NCBI GenBank assembly: GCA_963682025.1
Contig: OY821517.1
Coordinates: 57,397,716 to 57,461,715 of the forward strand
Direction of reading: 5' to 3'
DNA: 64,000 nt
From: Cordilura impudica
Taxonomy: Eukaryota; Arthropoda; Insecta; Diptera; Scathophagidae
Under the pieces are notes generated by a model that was not told where the DNA came from, searched no databases, and worked only from the letters and a program-made list of their open reading frames with translations. The first letter of the stretch is position 1. The number at the start of each line of letters is the position of its first letter. Shown here piece by piece: positions 1-11,582 of the stretch. The position numbers were made by a program, and so were the translations under genes.

Positions 1-75
1 TTGGGTCCAAAATCTCAGCTAAGTCTTGAAAATAAGGTCAATATATATAAAACTATTCTGAAACCAGTTTGGACA
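1..75 (+). repeat. 75-bp direct duplication of jockey-like coding segment
   Basis: Bases 1-75 match bases 244-318 at every position. The copy at 244-318 lies in its natural place in the jockey reverse transcriptase tail. The copy at 1-75 precedes coding sequence that should come before it, so it is either the end of another LINE copy starting outside the window or a local rearrangement. Confidence 0.85.
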
Positions 76-76
76 T

Positions 77-1632
77 AAAAGTCAATATAGAAAAATCAGT
101 ACATGTAGCATTCACTCTATGTAGAAGTATCTGTCCAAGCATTTTTATCAATAATAGTGAAATTCCAAAAAAAAGATAAGAGCCCCCACATTAAAGCAAA
201 AAAAGAACATCTTAAAATAAAAACCAGACGTCTCTATTGGTTATTGGGTCCAAAATCTCAGCTAAGTCTTGAAAATAAGGTCAATATATATAAAACTATT
301 CTGAAACCAGTTTGGACGTATGGCATACAGCTGTGGGGAACAACAAGTAATTCTAACATTGAGATATTACAACGATACCAATCAAAAACACTAAGATCAA
401 TAATAAATGCACCATGGTTTGTATCTAATAAAACAATACATAATGATCTTTATATCCCAACAGTAAAACAAAAACAAGTAAGAAAATTATAGTCGGTCTA
501 GACCGACTATACGATACCCTATACCATGCGTTTAGAGACCCTATCTCTTAGGCCCAACTAACTGGACATAGAAAATAAGCAAAAACCCAATTTGAGTGGG
601 ATTTTTATTAATTTTTTTGGCTGCAGATAGGAAAAAGTTCATATCGGATGCTATATCTTTATAGGGACTTGGTCCAAAAATGGACCGATCCTGATCATGT
701 TTGGTAAAGTCTCTTGTATTTTGCAAAAATATATACAAACAAAATTTGAGAAGAATCAGTGCAATATTTTTGTTTTTTAATAGATTTAAGTGAAGATCGG
801 GAAGCAGCTCTATATGGGGTCAAAGGGATCATTTTTGGACTACTCATTAATGGATGTAATGAACGCATACAAACCCAATTTGAGTAAGATCTATATGACA
901 AATTGGATCTTATGGCAATTTATGTCGATTTCATATGGGTAATTTGTATGGGGGCTAGGTCTGAACATGGACCGATTCTCACCAATTTCAATAGCGTTCA
1001 TCCCATGGCCGATAAAAGCTTATGTACCAAATTTCATCAAAATACATACATATTTGCGACCTGCAGTTTGATTACAAGCTTTACATGGACACACAGACGG
1101 ACGGACGGACGGACGGACGGACGGACATTGTTAAATCAACTCAGAAAGTGATTCTGATTCGATCGGTATAATTAAAGATGGGTCCAGGTCAAATATTTTT
1201 GGTTGTTACAAACAGCAGCACAAAGTCATTATACCCAAACCACATAGTGGTATAGGGTATAATAAATAGGTTCAGCGCAAACTATTTAGAAAGATTAAGT
1301 AACCACTGCAACCCGTTAGCTATTTCCCTCCTTGATGATACAGAAGAAATTCGAAGATTGAAGCGGAATCACATTCTTGATCTACCGTTTCGAAAATAAT
1401 TAATAAAAAATTAAACTATTGCGAAAAATAAAAGAAAACAAAAAAAAAAAAAAAAATTGTTGTAAATATTGTTATAATTTTCCCTTTGTTAAAAATATCA
1501 AATCTATTAATTGTAATATATTGATGTTCTCACTGGAGGGCATCAATTAATGTTAATTTGTATTTTTATCAGATTTGCTTATTATCCTTGAATGGATAGT
1601 TTGTAAATAAAGACTACTAAAAAAAAAATAAA
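77..1632 (+). pseudogene. Jockey-type LINE, C-terminal RT region and 3' end, split by a HINE
   Basis: Coding traces at about 82-473 read like the end of the jockey ORF2 polyprotein: a segment with EKSVHVAFTL, then TRRLYWLLGPKSQLS, ILKPVWTYGIQLWG, EILQRYQSKTLRSI and HNDLYIPTVK. About 14 codons seem deleted between the first two parts. The reading resumes after the inserted element at 1262 with LERLSNHCNPLAISLLDD and stops near 1400. A 3' UTR follows with AATAAA at 1606-1611 and a short A-run at 1619-1631. The copy is 5'-truncated by the window edge and dead. The jockey assignment rests on recognised tail motifs and is confident at clade level. Confidence 0.85.
474..1261 (-). mobile_element. 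HINE (Helentron-like non-autonomous element), copy A
   Basis: Full-length 788-bp copy and reference for the family in this window. In element orientation it starts TATACCCTATACCAC, carries GTCC/GTCT repeats about 150 bp in, contains ATACCCTATACCA in inverted orientation near the other end, then a perfect 22-bp palindrome (half-site ATAGTCGGTCT) and the terminus CTTACTTGT. Short reading frames of 60-85 codons recur in all copies on both strands, but they are by-products of repeat conservation. This copy interrupts the jockey LINE; removing it rejoins the LINE frame to within one base of an A-run. The structure matches DINE-1/HINE elements mobilised by Helentrons (established knowledge); the autonomous partner is not visible here. 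Confidence 0.88.
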
Positions 1633-1646
1633 ATTATTATCATATA

Positions 1647-2459
1647 ATTTTTTCCGAAACCCTAGGCTATAAAGATAAAATATAACATTTAAAAGTAGAC
1701 AAGTGATGAATTTTTGATACAAAGTATTTAGAAATAGTACTTTTACAGAATATTGTACAAAAATCCCATTTTGATCGAAATCCGCAAAAATAAAATCCTT
1801 GTCAAAAAAATGCTGCCATAGGGATTTACCTTAAAATTTACACAGTTAATCTGTAATACGCATTTAAGAAGACCTTAAAGAGCTAGATCAATTTTTTTAA
1901 ATTTTGTTTAAGAAAATTTTTCAAAACTTGAAAAAGGAGTTTTCAAAATTTTGTCCAAAAAAGTTTCCATTTTCGGTCTCGATTCTTTATAGGTTAACAA
2001 GGTGGTAATAAAACAATACTTCATATCTGAGTACTTACAGGTATAGAGACTAAATAATTTCTTAAAGTTGAAAAATTTGCCATCAAATTTCAGGAACAAG
2101 TTTATTTTTTTGGCACAAAAGTGGTTTGGGGCATTTGATATTTCTTGGCGAGTTTTTATTCGATTTTGAAGTTTTATAGCTTTTTGGAAAGATAATTTAA
2201 TACTTATCCCGAATTATATAACAATTTGTCGGGAAAATTAAATTATAGAACGAAATTTTTTTAAAATCTGAAAGAAAGTCATATTTTCCTCATATAAAAC
2301 ACACTTGAAATTTTCAATCGCGTTGAGCCACCTCTAATTGTTTTTTGATTGGCCCAAAACTTTGTATTTATCACTTTTTTTGCTATTCGCATATTTCTGG
2401 GGGGAGCGACCGAGAGTTTGAACACTTTTTTTTTTCCATATAATGAAGGGCCACCCTAG
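1647..2459 (+). repeat. Interspersed repeat family X, copy 1
   Basis: About 810 bp that reappears at 19310-20060 and 33120-34112. Landmarks shared by the copies are CCGAAACCCTAGGCTA at the start, CGCAAAAATAAAATCCTTGT, TTCGGTCT, CATTTGATATTTCTTGGCG and, in copies 1 and 3, a final GGGCCACCCTA. No coding sequence is apparent. The end sequence could be a terminal inverted repeat of a DNA transposon, but no partner end is visible. Confidence 0.75.
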
Positions 2460-2597
2460 CCTCCATATATTAGGCCATATCTTGCCGCAATGATGCCCGA
2501 TTTACCACATTGCAAAGATCAATCTGCTAGAAATAATGACGAACAATAATATCTTAATTTTTCTCAAGTAAAAGATTTACTTTGAGAATAAATTTTG

Positions 2598-3000
2598 TCA
2601 TTTCAGCAGGCGAGAAGACGAGAGGACGGACATCGCTGGATTTATTTTTTGAAATATATGTTTACATTTCTTAAGATTCAGTTCCATCAAGTTCACATTA
2701 CACCATTCAACTAATAAATAAAGCTCACGTTGAAGAGCACTATGACCATTTATGTCATTGAAACTGTGAAATAACTTAATATCATCTGCATACATAAGGA
2801 CGTTGCAATTCGAAATAGTCGGAAGATCATTTACGAATAGTAAAAACAATAACGGAAAACGCCAGAAGTAACTCTTATAATTTTCGTTTCAATATTGTGA
2901 AACATGATCTTTTGAGATCTAAACGGGAGCTCCGATTCAATCTTAGTTTGAGAAGTAAAATATTATATTCCACCCTATCAAAAGCTTTATTTAAAAGATA
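2598..3000 (-). pseudogene. LINE reverse transcriptase fragment (YADD block)
   Basis: On the minus strand this reads PLLFLLFVNDLPTI, then NVLMYADDIKLFHSF with the RT catalytic YADD, then LQRELYLLVEWCNVNL and LNLKKCKHI. Upstream (2850-3000) a diverged trace of the preceding RT block reads AFDRVEYN and later IRVTSGV. About seven codons, where the PQGS motif should be, are missing. It is a short dead fragment of a non-LTR retrotransposon. The clade is not clear, though CR1- or R1-like elements have similar spacing. Confidence 0.75.
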
Positions 3001-3519
3001 GTGGCTTAAAATTGGGTTTGATTATAATGTCAGTAACCAATATTGATAACAAAAGTTGGAAGAATCGAGAAACTGTCACGCCCATTTTTTGAAAATGAAC
3101 TATTATTTTAAGAAATTGCTTAACATTTTCTTAAGAATTTGAATGAAATTTTGTAAAAAAAAATGGTTCACAATAACCTCTAAGATAATTGCAAATGGGC
3201 GGTGTAAGGAACTGTTACGCCCACTTTTTTAAACAGATATTTAAACTGTGTTGGACAACCTTGGGCTAGATATAATTTTATGACTTAAGTATTATTAATT
3301 CTATGTGTAATTGTAACAGAGAGAGAGGCGTGGTGCACCCACCATTTGCATTTTTATTAATTTATAATAATCACACAACAAGTTTCTACAAACTCTATAT
3401 AATTTTATTATTTTATAAAAAAAAATATATATATAAGTAAAATTATAAGAAATATATTAAAAAATAATCTAACCCATAAAAACAAAGTTTTTATTAAAAA
3501 ACTTTCTTTTCTTATGCAT
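3001..3519. other. AT-rich non-coding stretch
   Basis: No gene is recognisable. Two related segments (CTGTCACGCCCAT near 3075 and CTGTTACGCCCAC near 3210), each followed by an A- or T-rich run, suggest a decayed tandem repeat. 3405-3480 is almost pure A/T. Confidence 0.5.
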
Positions 3520-3524
3520 ATGAG

Positions 3525-4015
3525 TTTTGAATCTCTCCGTGACTGTGTGTGACTTTGCGTGATTTCGTTGAAATTAGTCTTTGGTCACAAGTCTATGGAC
3601 AAAGTTTCAGATCGATCGGATAAGGGGAAGTGATGTTTTAATCTCTCCGTGACTATGCGTGACTGTGCGTGACTATGTCAAAGTTAATCTTTTTTCACAG
3701 CAAGTCTATCGACCAAGTTTCAGATTGATTGGATGAAAGGAAATCCGTTTTAAATCTCTCCGTGACTGTGCGTGACCATGCGTGACTGTGCGTGACTAAT
3801 TCAAAGTTAATCTTTTTTCACAGCAAGTGTGTGGACCAAGTTTCAGGTCCATCGAATGGGGGGAAATGACATTTAGATCACTCCATGACTGTGCGTGACT
3901 GCCCCAAAATTAATCTGTAGTCACGACAAGACATGGGCCAAGTTTCCGATTAATTGGATAAGGGGGAATGGGGTTGCTCCACGACAGATAGACAGACAGA
4001 CAGACAGAGATTATG
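3525..4015 (+). repeat. Tandem array of 110-120 bp units (TGTGCGTGACT type)
   Basis: Four units begin near 3530, 3640, 3753 and 3873. Each carries CTCTCCGTGACTGTGCGTGAC (variants), a TTAATCTTTTTTCACAG block and AAGTTTCAGATCGATCGGAT. Inside each unit a shorter GTGACTGTGC motif is itself iterated. The array ends with CTCCACGACAGATAGACAGAC, a short GACA repeat and TTATGAGTTAAAAGAAA. The same unit and the same end sequence recur inverted at 63160-64000. Confidence 0.88.
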
Positions 4016-4084
4016 AGTTAAAAGAAATAGTTTAAAAATTAATAAATTCATATTATTTATATTACAATATTTTACTCAGAATCG

Positions 4085-4440
4085 TAATTATGAATGCTAT
4101 CTGGATCGCGTAATAATTCTTCTGGAATAAGCTTCGCGTGGTTTTTGGCGCAATCCGTATACTACATGTATATGGCTCCGACGTCTCTATTTGTGTTCCT
4201 TCTTGAAGTTTTTCTTGTGAAATTTTCACGATAGTTCCTTATGTCCTTGCTTCTGGCTTCGGATGCTTTTTCCGATAAATGCGCTATTGGCAGAATATAT
4301 GTCTCAATTATGTGTTTTCCATGGCACAGAATTTTATGAACAGTAACTGGCAGCTTGTACCAAAAATATTCAGAAAGATACAATTTGAAAGTTTTTTGAG
4401 CAAATAGTTCAAATGGCGAAGCCACAGGCTACGTTTTCCA
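4085..4440 (-). pseudogene. Transib transposase C-terminal fragment
   Basis: The minus-strand reading contains FWYKLPVTVHKILCHG, HIIETYILPIAHLSEKASEA, RSKDIRNYRENFTRKTSRRN and TNRD. This is the RAG1-related Transib C-terminal core. The glutamate in LSEKASEA corresponds to the last acidic catalytic residue of the family. Only the last ~110 codons remain, ending near 4085 after a decayed DPDSIHNYDSE tail. It is a different lineage from the Transib copy at 12.2-14.9 kb, with which it shares motifs but limited identity. Confidence 0.75.
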
Positions 4441-4662
4441 AAATGATGTGAAAATTGTCTATAAGAACTATATTTAAACCAATTATATTGGCAGTAACAT
4501 CAAAATTAAAAAAAAAAAAAAACATGTGAGTCCGATCACAGGAGATCGCACTTTTTTAAAATCAAACAGAAATCGTTATCTGTGTATCACTTTAGCAGTC
4601 AACTGCAGGAGCTCTGCTAATATAAAAATAATTATTATTATTTATTATTTCAACCTGTTAAT

Positions 4663-5442
4663 TATACCCTATACCACTATGTGGTTTGGGTATAATGACT
4701 TTGTGCTGCTGTTTGTAACAACCAAAAATATTTGACCTAGGCCCATCTTTAATTATACCGATCGAATCAGAAACACTTTCTGAGTTGATTTAACAATGTC
4801 CGTCCGTCCGTCCGTCCGTCTGTGTGTCCATGTAAAGTTTGTAATCAAACTGTAGGTCGCAAATATGAATATATTTTGATGAAATTTGGTATATAAGCTT
4901 TCATCGGCCATGGGATGAACGCTGTTGAAATTGGTGAGAATCGGTCCATGTTCAGACCTAGCCCCCATACAAATTACCCATATGAAATTGACATAAATTG
5001 CCATAAGATCCAAATTGTCATATAGATCTTACTGAAATTGGGTTTGTATGCGTTCATTACATCCACTAATGAGTAGTCCAAAAATGATCCCTTTGACCCC
5101 ATATAGAGCTGCTTCCCGATCTTCACTTAAATCTATTAAAAAACAAAAATATTGCACTGATTCTTCTCAAATTTTGTTTGTACATATTTTTGCAAAAGAC
5201 AAGAGACTTTACCAAACATGATCAGGATCGGTCCATTTTTGCACCTAGTCCCTTTATAGATATAGCATCCGATATGAACTTTTTCATATCTGCAGCCAAA
5301 AAAATTAATAAAAATCCCACTCAAATTTGGTTTTTGCTTATTTTCAATGTCCTGTTAGTTGGGCCTAAGAGATAGGGTTTCTAAACGCATGGTATAGGAT
5401 ATCGTATAGTCGGTCTAGACCGACTATAATTTTCTTACTTGT
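4663..5442 (+). mobile_element. HINE copy B
   Basis: Complete copy with both termini, about six GTCC units, and an intact 22-bp palindrome at about 5405-5430. Flanking bases are T on both sides, consistent with insertion between two T residues. It lies 216 bp from copy C in the same orientation. Confidence 0.9.
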
Positions 5443-5658
5443 TATTTATGTATGATGACATTTCAACCTTTTTAACTTTTTATCAATTGCAGCTTTTTAT
5501 CAGTAACAGCTGACTTTAAAAATAGCGAATATCGTTAAAAAAATTTATTGAATACCAAAATCGATAATTTTGTTGTTTTCTTTTATCGTTAAGAGAAGTT
5601 ACTGAGTCGCGCTACAGGATATATTTCGTAGCTCAATTTACTGATTATGAAGTATTTT

Positions 5659-6444
5659 TATACCCTATACCACTATGTGGTTTGGGTATAATGACTTTGT
5701 GCTGCTGTTTGTAACTACCAAAAACATTTGACCTAGACCCATCTTTTATTATACCGATCGAACCAGAATAACTTTCTGATTCGATTTAACGATGTCCGTC
5801 CGTCCGTCCGTCTGTGTGTCCATGTAAAGCTTGTAATCAAATTGCAGGTCGCAAATATGAATATATTTTGATGAAATTTGGCATATTAGCTTCTATCGGT
5901 CATGGGATGAACGCTTTTGAAATTGGTGAGAATCGGTGCATGTTCAGACCTAGCCCCCATACAAATGACCCCTATGAAATCAACATATATTGCAATAAGA
6001 TCCAAATTATCATACAAATCTTAGTCAAATTGGGTTTGTATGTATATATTACATCCATTAATCAGTAGTCCCAAAATGATCCCTATTGGACAACTCTTAG
6101 TCATAGGCCCCTGCTTCCCGATCTTCACTTAAATCTATCAAAAAACAAAAATATTGCACTGATTCTTCTCAAATTTTGTTTGTGTATATTTTTGCAAAAT
6201 TCAAGAGACTTTACCAAATATGGTCAGGATCGGTCCATTTTTGGGCTTAGTGCCCATATAGATATAGCATTCGATATGAACTTTTTCATATCTGCAGCCG
6301 AAAAAATTAATAAAAATCCCACTCAAATTTGGTTTATGCTTATTTTCTATATCCAGTTAGTTGGGCCTGAGAGATAGGGTCTCTAAACGCATGGTATAGG
6401 GTATCGTATAGTCGGTCTAGACCGACTATAATTTTCTTACTTGT
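5659..6444 (+). mobile_element. HINE copy C
   Basis: Complete copy, T on both flanks, intact palindrome near 6405-6430. It belongs to a subtype that has CCTATTGGACAACTCTTAGT around 6085, absent from copies A, B, E, H, J and K but shared with G, I and F. This indicates at least two subfamilies. Confidence 0.9.
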
Positions 6445-6446
6445 TT

Positions 6447-6935
6447 TTAATTTTTCGTTTTTATTTTATATTTTTAATATTTCGTCTTTCATTTTCCATT
6501 TTTTATTTTTCATTTGTCATTTTTTCATTTTTCATTTTTTGTTTTTCATTTCTCATTTTTCTTTTGCATTTTTAATTTGTTATTTTTCATTTTTTCGTTT
6601 TTTTATTTTTAGTTTTTTTATTTTTAATTTTTTATTTTAATTTTTTATTTTTCATTTTTTATTTTTCATTATGTATTTCTTATTTTTCATTTTTTACTTT
6701 TTATTTTTCATTGTTATTTCTCATTTTTTATTTTTCATTTTGTGTTTTTAATTTTTAAATTTTTATTTTTAATTTTTTAATTTTTATTTTTTATTTTTTA
6801 TTTTTTGTTTTTAATTTTTTATTTTTTTATTTTCTATTTTTTATTATTCATTTTCATTTCTCATTTTTTATTTTTTATTTTTCATTTCTTATTTTTCCTT
6901 TTTCATTTTTTATTTTTCATTTTGCATTTTCAAAC
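6447..6935 (+). repeat. T-rich low-complexity tract
   Basis: About 490 bp of irregular TTTTTCATTTTT / TTTTTATTTTTAA units directly after the CTTGT end of HINE copy C. No open frame or element end is recognisable. It looks like slippage-expanded sequence. Confidence 0.85.
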
Positions 6936-7214
6936 CGATTTTTTCTTACGCTAACATGTTACGCTGTTTTTGTGATTGTATTGTGAAATAGAAATTTACC
7001 CCCCCTGCGAGTATAGATGTTTACACATCAAAAAAACGTTATCGCAATGTTGCCGTCATTTGTATTTCCAGAGTTATGTTTTGCCATGGAGTTACTTCTA
7101 AAATAAAATTTATAAGATCAATTTCCTCATACATTGCCTTGGAACATCTTAAAAACTGTTGTCTGTTTCTGCAAAACGCTTTCCCACCATGATTAAAATT
7201 GTCATATATTTTTG

Positions 7215-7735
7215 ATACAAATTTTTTAGTATATAAGCTTTTATCGGCCATAGCACGACTGATATTGAAATTGTTGAAAATTGGTGCATGTCCCCATACA
7301 TAAGACTAGGGGAGATTGACTTAACTTACCATAAGATCCAAATTATCATATAGATCTTAGTCAAATTGGGTTTGTTTGTATTTATCAGTAGTAAAAAAAA
7401 AAAAAAAAAAATTCTATAGGACAATCCTTAGTCATAGCCCCCATATAAAGTTGCTTCCCGATCTTCACTTAATTCTATGATAAATACAAAATCATTGTAG
7501 GTATAGATTTTTCTAAAATTTGGTTTGTATATTTGTCTGCAACAAATAAGGTGAGGATTGGTCCAATTTTTGATCTAGTCCTCATATAAATATAACATCC
7601 GATATGAACTTTTTTATATCCGAAGACAAAAAATTTTTAAAATTTCCATACAGTTGTGGTTTATTATTATTTTCTATACCCAATCGGATGGACCTAAGAC
7701 CAATTCGCTAAATGACTATATTTTTATTACTTATT
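7215..7735 (+). mobile_element. Degenerate HINE copy D
   Basis: Starts within the element (TATAAGCTTTTATCGGCCAT at 7231) and ends in decayed ATTACTTATTT. The GTCC repeat, 5' end and palindrome are lost or unreadable. The 6936-7214 segment upstream may contain its eroded 5' part. Confidence 0.65.
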
Positions 7736-7980
7736 TACAATTAGTACTATATTTTTAATTAAAATTTAAATTTTACGAATAAAAAAAAAACAAAACAAAA
7801 ATAGCATTTGAAATGTTGTGTTAACTTCATGTGTATATAAAGGTGGATCTCGTTTTACATCGTTTCGTTTATTTAAAAAAAAGAATATTTTAACGACTTT
7901 TTCTAAAAATTTCAAACTTTTCTAACATAATTTTTTCAGACAGATTAATAATAAATAATAATAATTAATAATTAATACTA

Positions 7981-8735
7981 CTACCCCAGCACTCGAAATT
8001 CGAGTGCAAATTCTAGGAAATTTTATTTTTTCATAAATTTTTTCATTCAATGTTTTGTTATTCTATATATATAAAAATATTATGAATATTTAAATAAATT
8101 TCGTTAAATTTCATTATAAATATTTGTTGAACACACAGAAGATATATAGATGAGTTTGTTAATAAATAATTTTAAAGGAGCCTAAAGGTATGCTAATTAA
8201 TTTTAGCAATTCACAATTCAACACAGAGGGTGTGCTATACAATTATAATGAAATGCGATGAATTGCGAATTGGCTAAAATCGATTAGCATACCTTTAGGC
8301 TCTTAGAAAACTATTTATTATAAATATTTAATTTTATTTGATTTTATTTGATTTTATTTTATTTTATTTTATTTTATTTTATTTTATTTTATTTTATTTT
8401 ATTTTATTTTATTTTATTTAATTTAATTTTATTTTATTTTATTTCATTTTATTTTATTTTATTTTATTTTATTTTATTTTATTTTATTTTATTTTATTTT
8501 AATTTATTTTATTTTATTTTATTTTATTTTATTTTATTTTATTTTATTTTATTTTATTTTATTTGATTTTATTTTATTTTATTTAATAAATTTTTAACAC
8601 ATAATATACAAAAAATTTTTCATTTTGCACTTATCCTCCATATGGCCTATAACTACGCCAAATTTCACACTCCTCCGTTCGCGCATTTTGATTAAAAATG
8701 GTCACAAAGATTTTCCTTCACGTATAAATATATAT
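7981..8735 (-). mobile_element. Short Helitron, variant with internal (ATTTT)n
   Basis: The 3' end (left edge) carries the hairpin CTCGAAATTCGAG and GCAAATTCTAGGAAATTTTA. The interior has AGGTATGCTAATTAATTTTAG and its inverted partner CGATTAGCATACCTTTAGG. The far edge resembles the copy at 60756-61262 (CCAAATTTCACACTCCT, GCGCATTTTG). Non-coding. A 250-bp pentanucleotide array has expanded inside. Confidence 0.7.
8336..8586 (+). repeat. (ATTTT)n microsatellite
   Basis: About 50 units of ATTTT/TTTTA with rare substitutions. It lies inside a short Helitron. The repetitive FYFIL reading frame it creates is not a gene. Confidence 0.95.
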
Positions 8736-8740
8736 ACAAG

Positions 8741-9066
8741 CACATTCCAGCCCTCGAAATTCGAGCGCAAATTCTAGGAAATTTTATTTTTTCATTAAAT
8801 AAAGACCCTAAAATTATGCTAATCAATTATAGCCAATTCTCTAATCAACACAAAAAAACCCATTTTTATTACAAACACTAGAACAAATTTAATAAACACA
8901 CAAGCAACTTTAAATACAATTTAGTCAAAATATAGGAAACAAATTTTAAAATCTGTAAATCAGCAAGTTGGCTAAAAAGAAATACCTTGGAAATAATATA
9001 CGTCTGGTCAAAATCGGGAACAAAACATCAGTCACAAGAAATCGCCCAGCGTATTAATATTATAGA
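8741..9066 (-). mobile_element. Short Helitron, family 1 (TCTATAATATTAATA type)
   Basis: Left edge is the 3' hairpin CCCTCGAAATTCGAGCGC; the terminal CTAG has mutated. The right edge at 9066 ends GTATTAATATTATAGA, the reverse complement of the 5' TC terminus. The interior shares GAAATACCTTGGAAATAATA and ACAAGAAATCGCC with the copies at 11583 and 50515. Non-autonomous, no coding capacity. Confidence 0.78.
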
Positions 9067-11582
9067 TATATGTAGATAATTAATATGCAAATGGGTCAAA
9101 TTTTAATTTTTACGAATTTAAAAAAAAAAAACTAACAAAAATTTGATTTTTAAAACTGAGAGAAACGTAAAAGCTCGCATAGATCTAAAAATTTTGAGTT
9201 CTACCTAAATAAGTGAACAATTTTTATATGAATAAAACTGAACATGTTTTTTGTTTCCCGAAACCCATGTTCAAAACTTTCAAATCATAAAAAAAGTAGT
9301 CGGTTTAACATGAAATTTTTCTCATTCATTCGTCGAATGTTGAATTTTATAAAATCAAATTAAGCATAAAAACAGTTATTATGGGTCTCTGTTTAATCTC
9401 ATTGCGTAAAAGACAAAAAAAAAAAATTAAATATCGTTGAAATCAAAATTAGTCTTGTTGTCTTTGTTATTGGAATTGTTAATAATTTTGGAAAATATTC
9501 AAGAATGAGTGCATATTAGCGCCAATAGAAATCGTATATGACATTAATAAATCTATCGCAGATAAATATTGTGTAAACTTAATAATATAATACTCATCTC
9601 GTACTCATTCAAATGTTTAAGTGGTTTATTTATTTGGTCAACACAATCAATCCAACATCCAACTTACTATTTATGTACATAAATTTCAAACAGAGAGTTA
9701 TAAAATGGTACTTAATTGGGTAGCGTTAGATTGGTCATCGTATGTGAGATAAATGACCGAGAGGGCAATGACTACCACTACAAATGTAAATAGAAATACA
9801 AGTACTAGTACAAGTACATGCGTTTGATAAAGCGCAATTTATTCGTCTACGTATGTGTGTGTTTATATGTTTATGGATTTATGACTATAATAATTTTCAT
9901 AAATTTTCGCTATTAGAAAGCGATAAATAATGTTCACAAAACAACCACACACACACACATACACTAACACAGATGCAAATAGTGGGCATAAAATCAAAGT
10001 ACAGCAGAACAGTACAACAGAATTTTATTAAAAAAACAAACTAACCACAAGTCTATAATTTGCAAATAATAAATATTTTTAATTAAAATTAACAAAGGTT
10101 TTTTTTTTTCAAAAACCACTGTTGGCCACCACTCTCAAATAGAACTTTGTAGGAAAAAAAAAAAACTATGACCTATTAATTTCGCAAGTTAAACATATTT
10201 TGGCGAGTCGTTTTGAATTTATAAAATATTAAACCATAAAAAAAAAATAATTTTAATAGTGGATTTGTCAAATGATTTACAACATTTATGTTAGACGCTA
10301 TTTAGTTGTGTGTGCTGTAAAGTACTCGTATAAAGTTTACAAACAGTAAATCCTAAGTACGTCTAAACAAAAAATGTGTTTATTTGCCATTTTATCTTAG
10401 GAAAACACTAAAAAGCCCATGAAATGTGTATGGCATATAAACTCGCAACGTTTGTCTTTTGGTAGTTTTTTAAAGAACGAATTGCGGATTTTATTACTGC
10501 TGCTCTGTTATTAAATGTCGTCAATTTTTTTGTATTTAAGGGGTCACGCACAACAATTATTGTCATCATTTTTGCCAGTAAGCTTTTACTTTAAGTCTAC
10601 TTTTAGTTACATTTAGTTTAGCAAAATTCTAAGCTCTTCTGTTCAGTGTTCAGTTATTTGTTAGTGTTAGTGTTTGTGTTCATGTTCGTGTTCGTGTTCG
10701 TGTAAGTGTAAGTGTAATTGTTAACTTGTATAATTAAGATGATTATCTGCGCCACATTAAATACATTGCAGAGTCTAGACTTTGGTGTGATTGCTTTAAA
10801 ATGAGAATGAATTTTGTGTGAGCCAGCCCAGTCAGCATTTTATGAAATTAATGATCATATTCGAGTCTTTTTCGACTCTACTGCGCGATGTAAAACAGTC
10901 ATAAATGAACTCAGTTTCTAATCATAAAAGATTCTTTTGTCAAGAGGAAATGTTATCCTACCCGCGTCTTTTTTTGAAGAGTGTTTTATGACTCTTATTG
11001 AAGAATCTTTTATGACTCTTCTTGAAGAGTCTCTTATATCCCGCTTTTCTGATCAGTTTCGATCATTTTCTAGTAATAATTTAATCAGTTTCGAGTCTTT
11101 TTTTTGTTTTTTTTTTTAGTACCTTTTCAGACGTATTCCTTGTCGTTTGTATTAAAAATAAAATATTTAATTAAAGTTTATTCAAAAAGTTGTATATATG
11201 GGGCGTTTCATGTCAAGATCAGGATGAAATTTGCACCAAGGTTAGTCCTATTGGATAGTAGCATAGACACAATTTTTCAACAAGATTGGTCCAGAACTCT
11301 CTGAGTTAGAGGGGGCAAAATTTGACATTTTGACCAAACAGGTGTTTTTTTCTCATCCATTCAACTTTTTGCCTATTCTTCTTAGCAAAATTTGTCCCAA
11401 ATTGGTTAGATAGCTATTTCTTCAGTCTTTCGGAAAAAAAAATATAAAAAAAAAATAAAAAAATTTTTTGACTTTTTTTTTGCAAAATCAAAAATTTTTG
11501 ACTTTTTTTCAAAGAAGGAATTTTTTTTTTTGTGCAATGGATATTTCTCTACATGGTATGTAGTTCATTCATTAATAAAATA
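9067..11582. other. 2.5 kb without recognisable gene
   Basis: No coding sequence is recognised on either strand. Visible features are a short (CA)n near 9947, a GTGTTC/GTGTAAGT hexamer run at 10665-10730, a 24-25 bp threefold repeat built of TTTTATGACTCTT and TGAAGAGT at 10970-11035, and AAATTTGACATTTTG-containing repeat-like sequence at 11200-11530. This is one of the longer candidates for unique host DNA, but nothing marks an exon. Confidence 0.5.

Noticed and set aside
541..1151. Recurring 60-86 codon frames (starting MYIFLQN, MDLMAIY, MSYRSYS, MSGIFIN) in each HINE copy
   Set aside because: They occur on both strands of the same DNA, differ by frame-neutral repeat conservation, have no domain, and overlap each other and the GTCC array. 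Their recurrence is explained by the repeat itself.
3525..4015. Possible CRISPR-like array
   Set aside because: Units are 110-120 bp, imperfect, without alternating constant repeats and unique spacers, and the genome is eukaryotic.
8348..8566. 72-codon frame of ILFYF repeats
   Set aside because: Translation of an (ATTTT)n microsatellite.
10430..10760. Possible host promoter (CATATAAACTC, TCAGT motifs)
   Set aside because: Short AT-rich matches are expected by chance in this DNA, and no coding exon follows.
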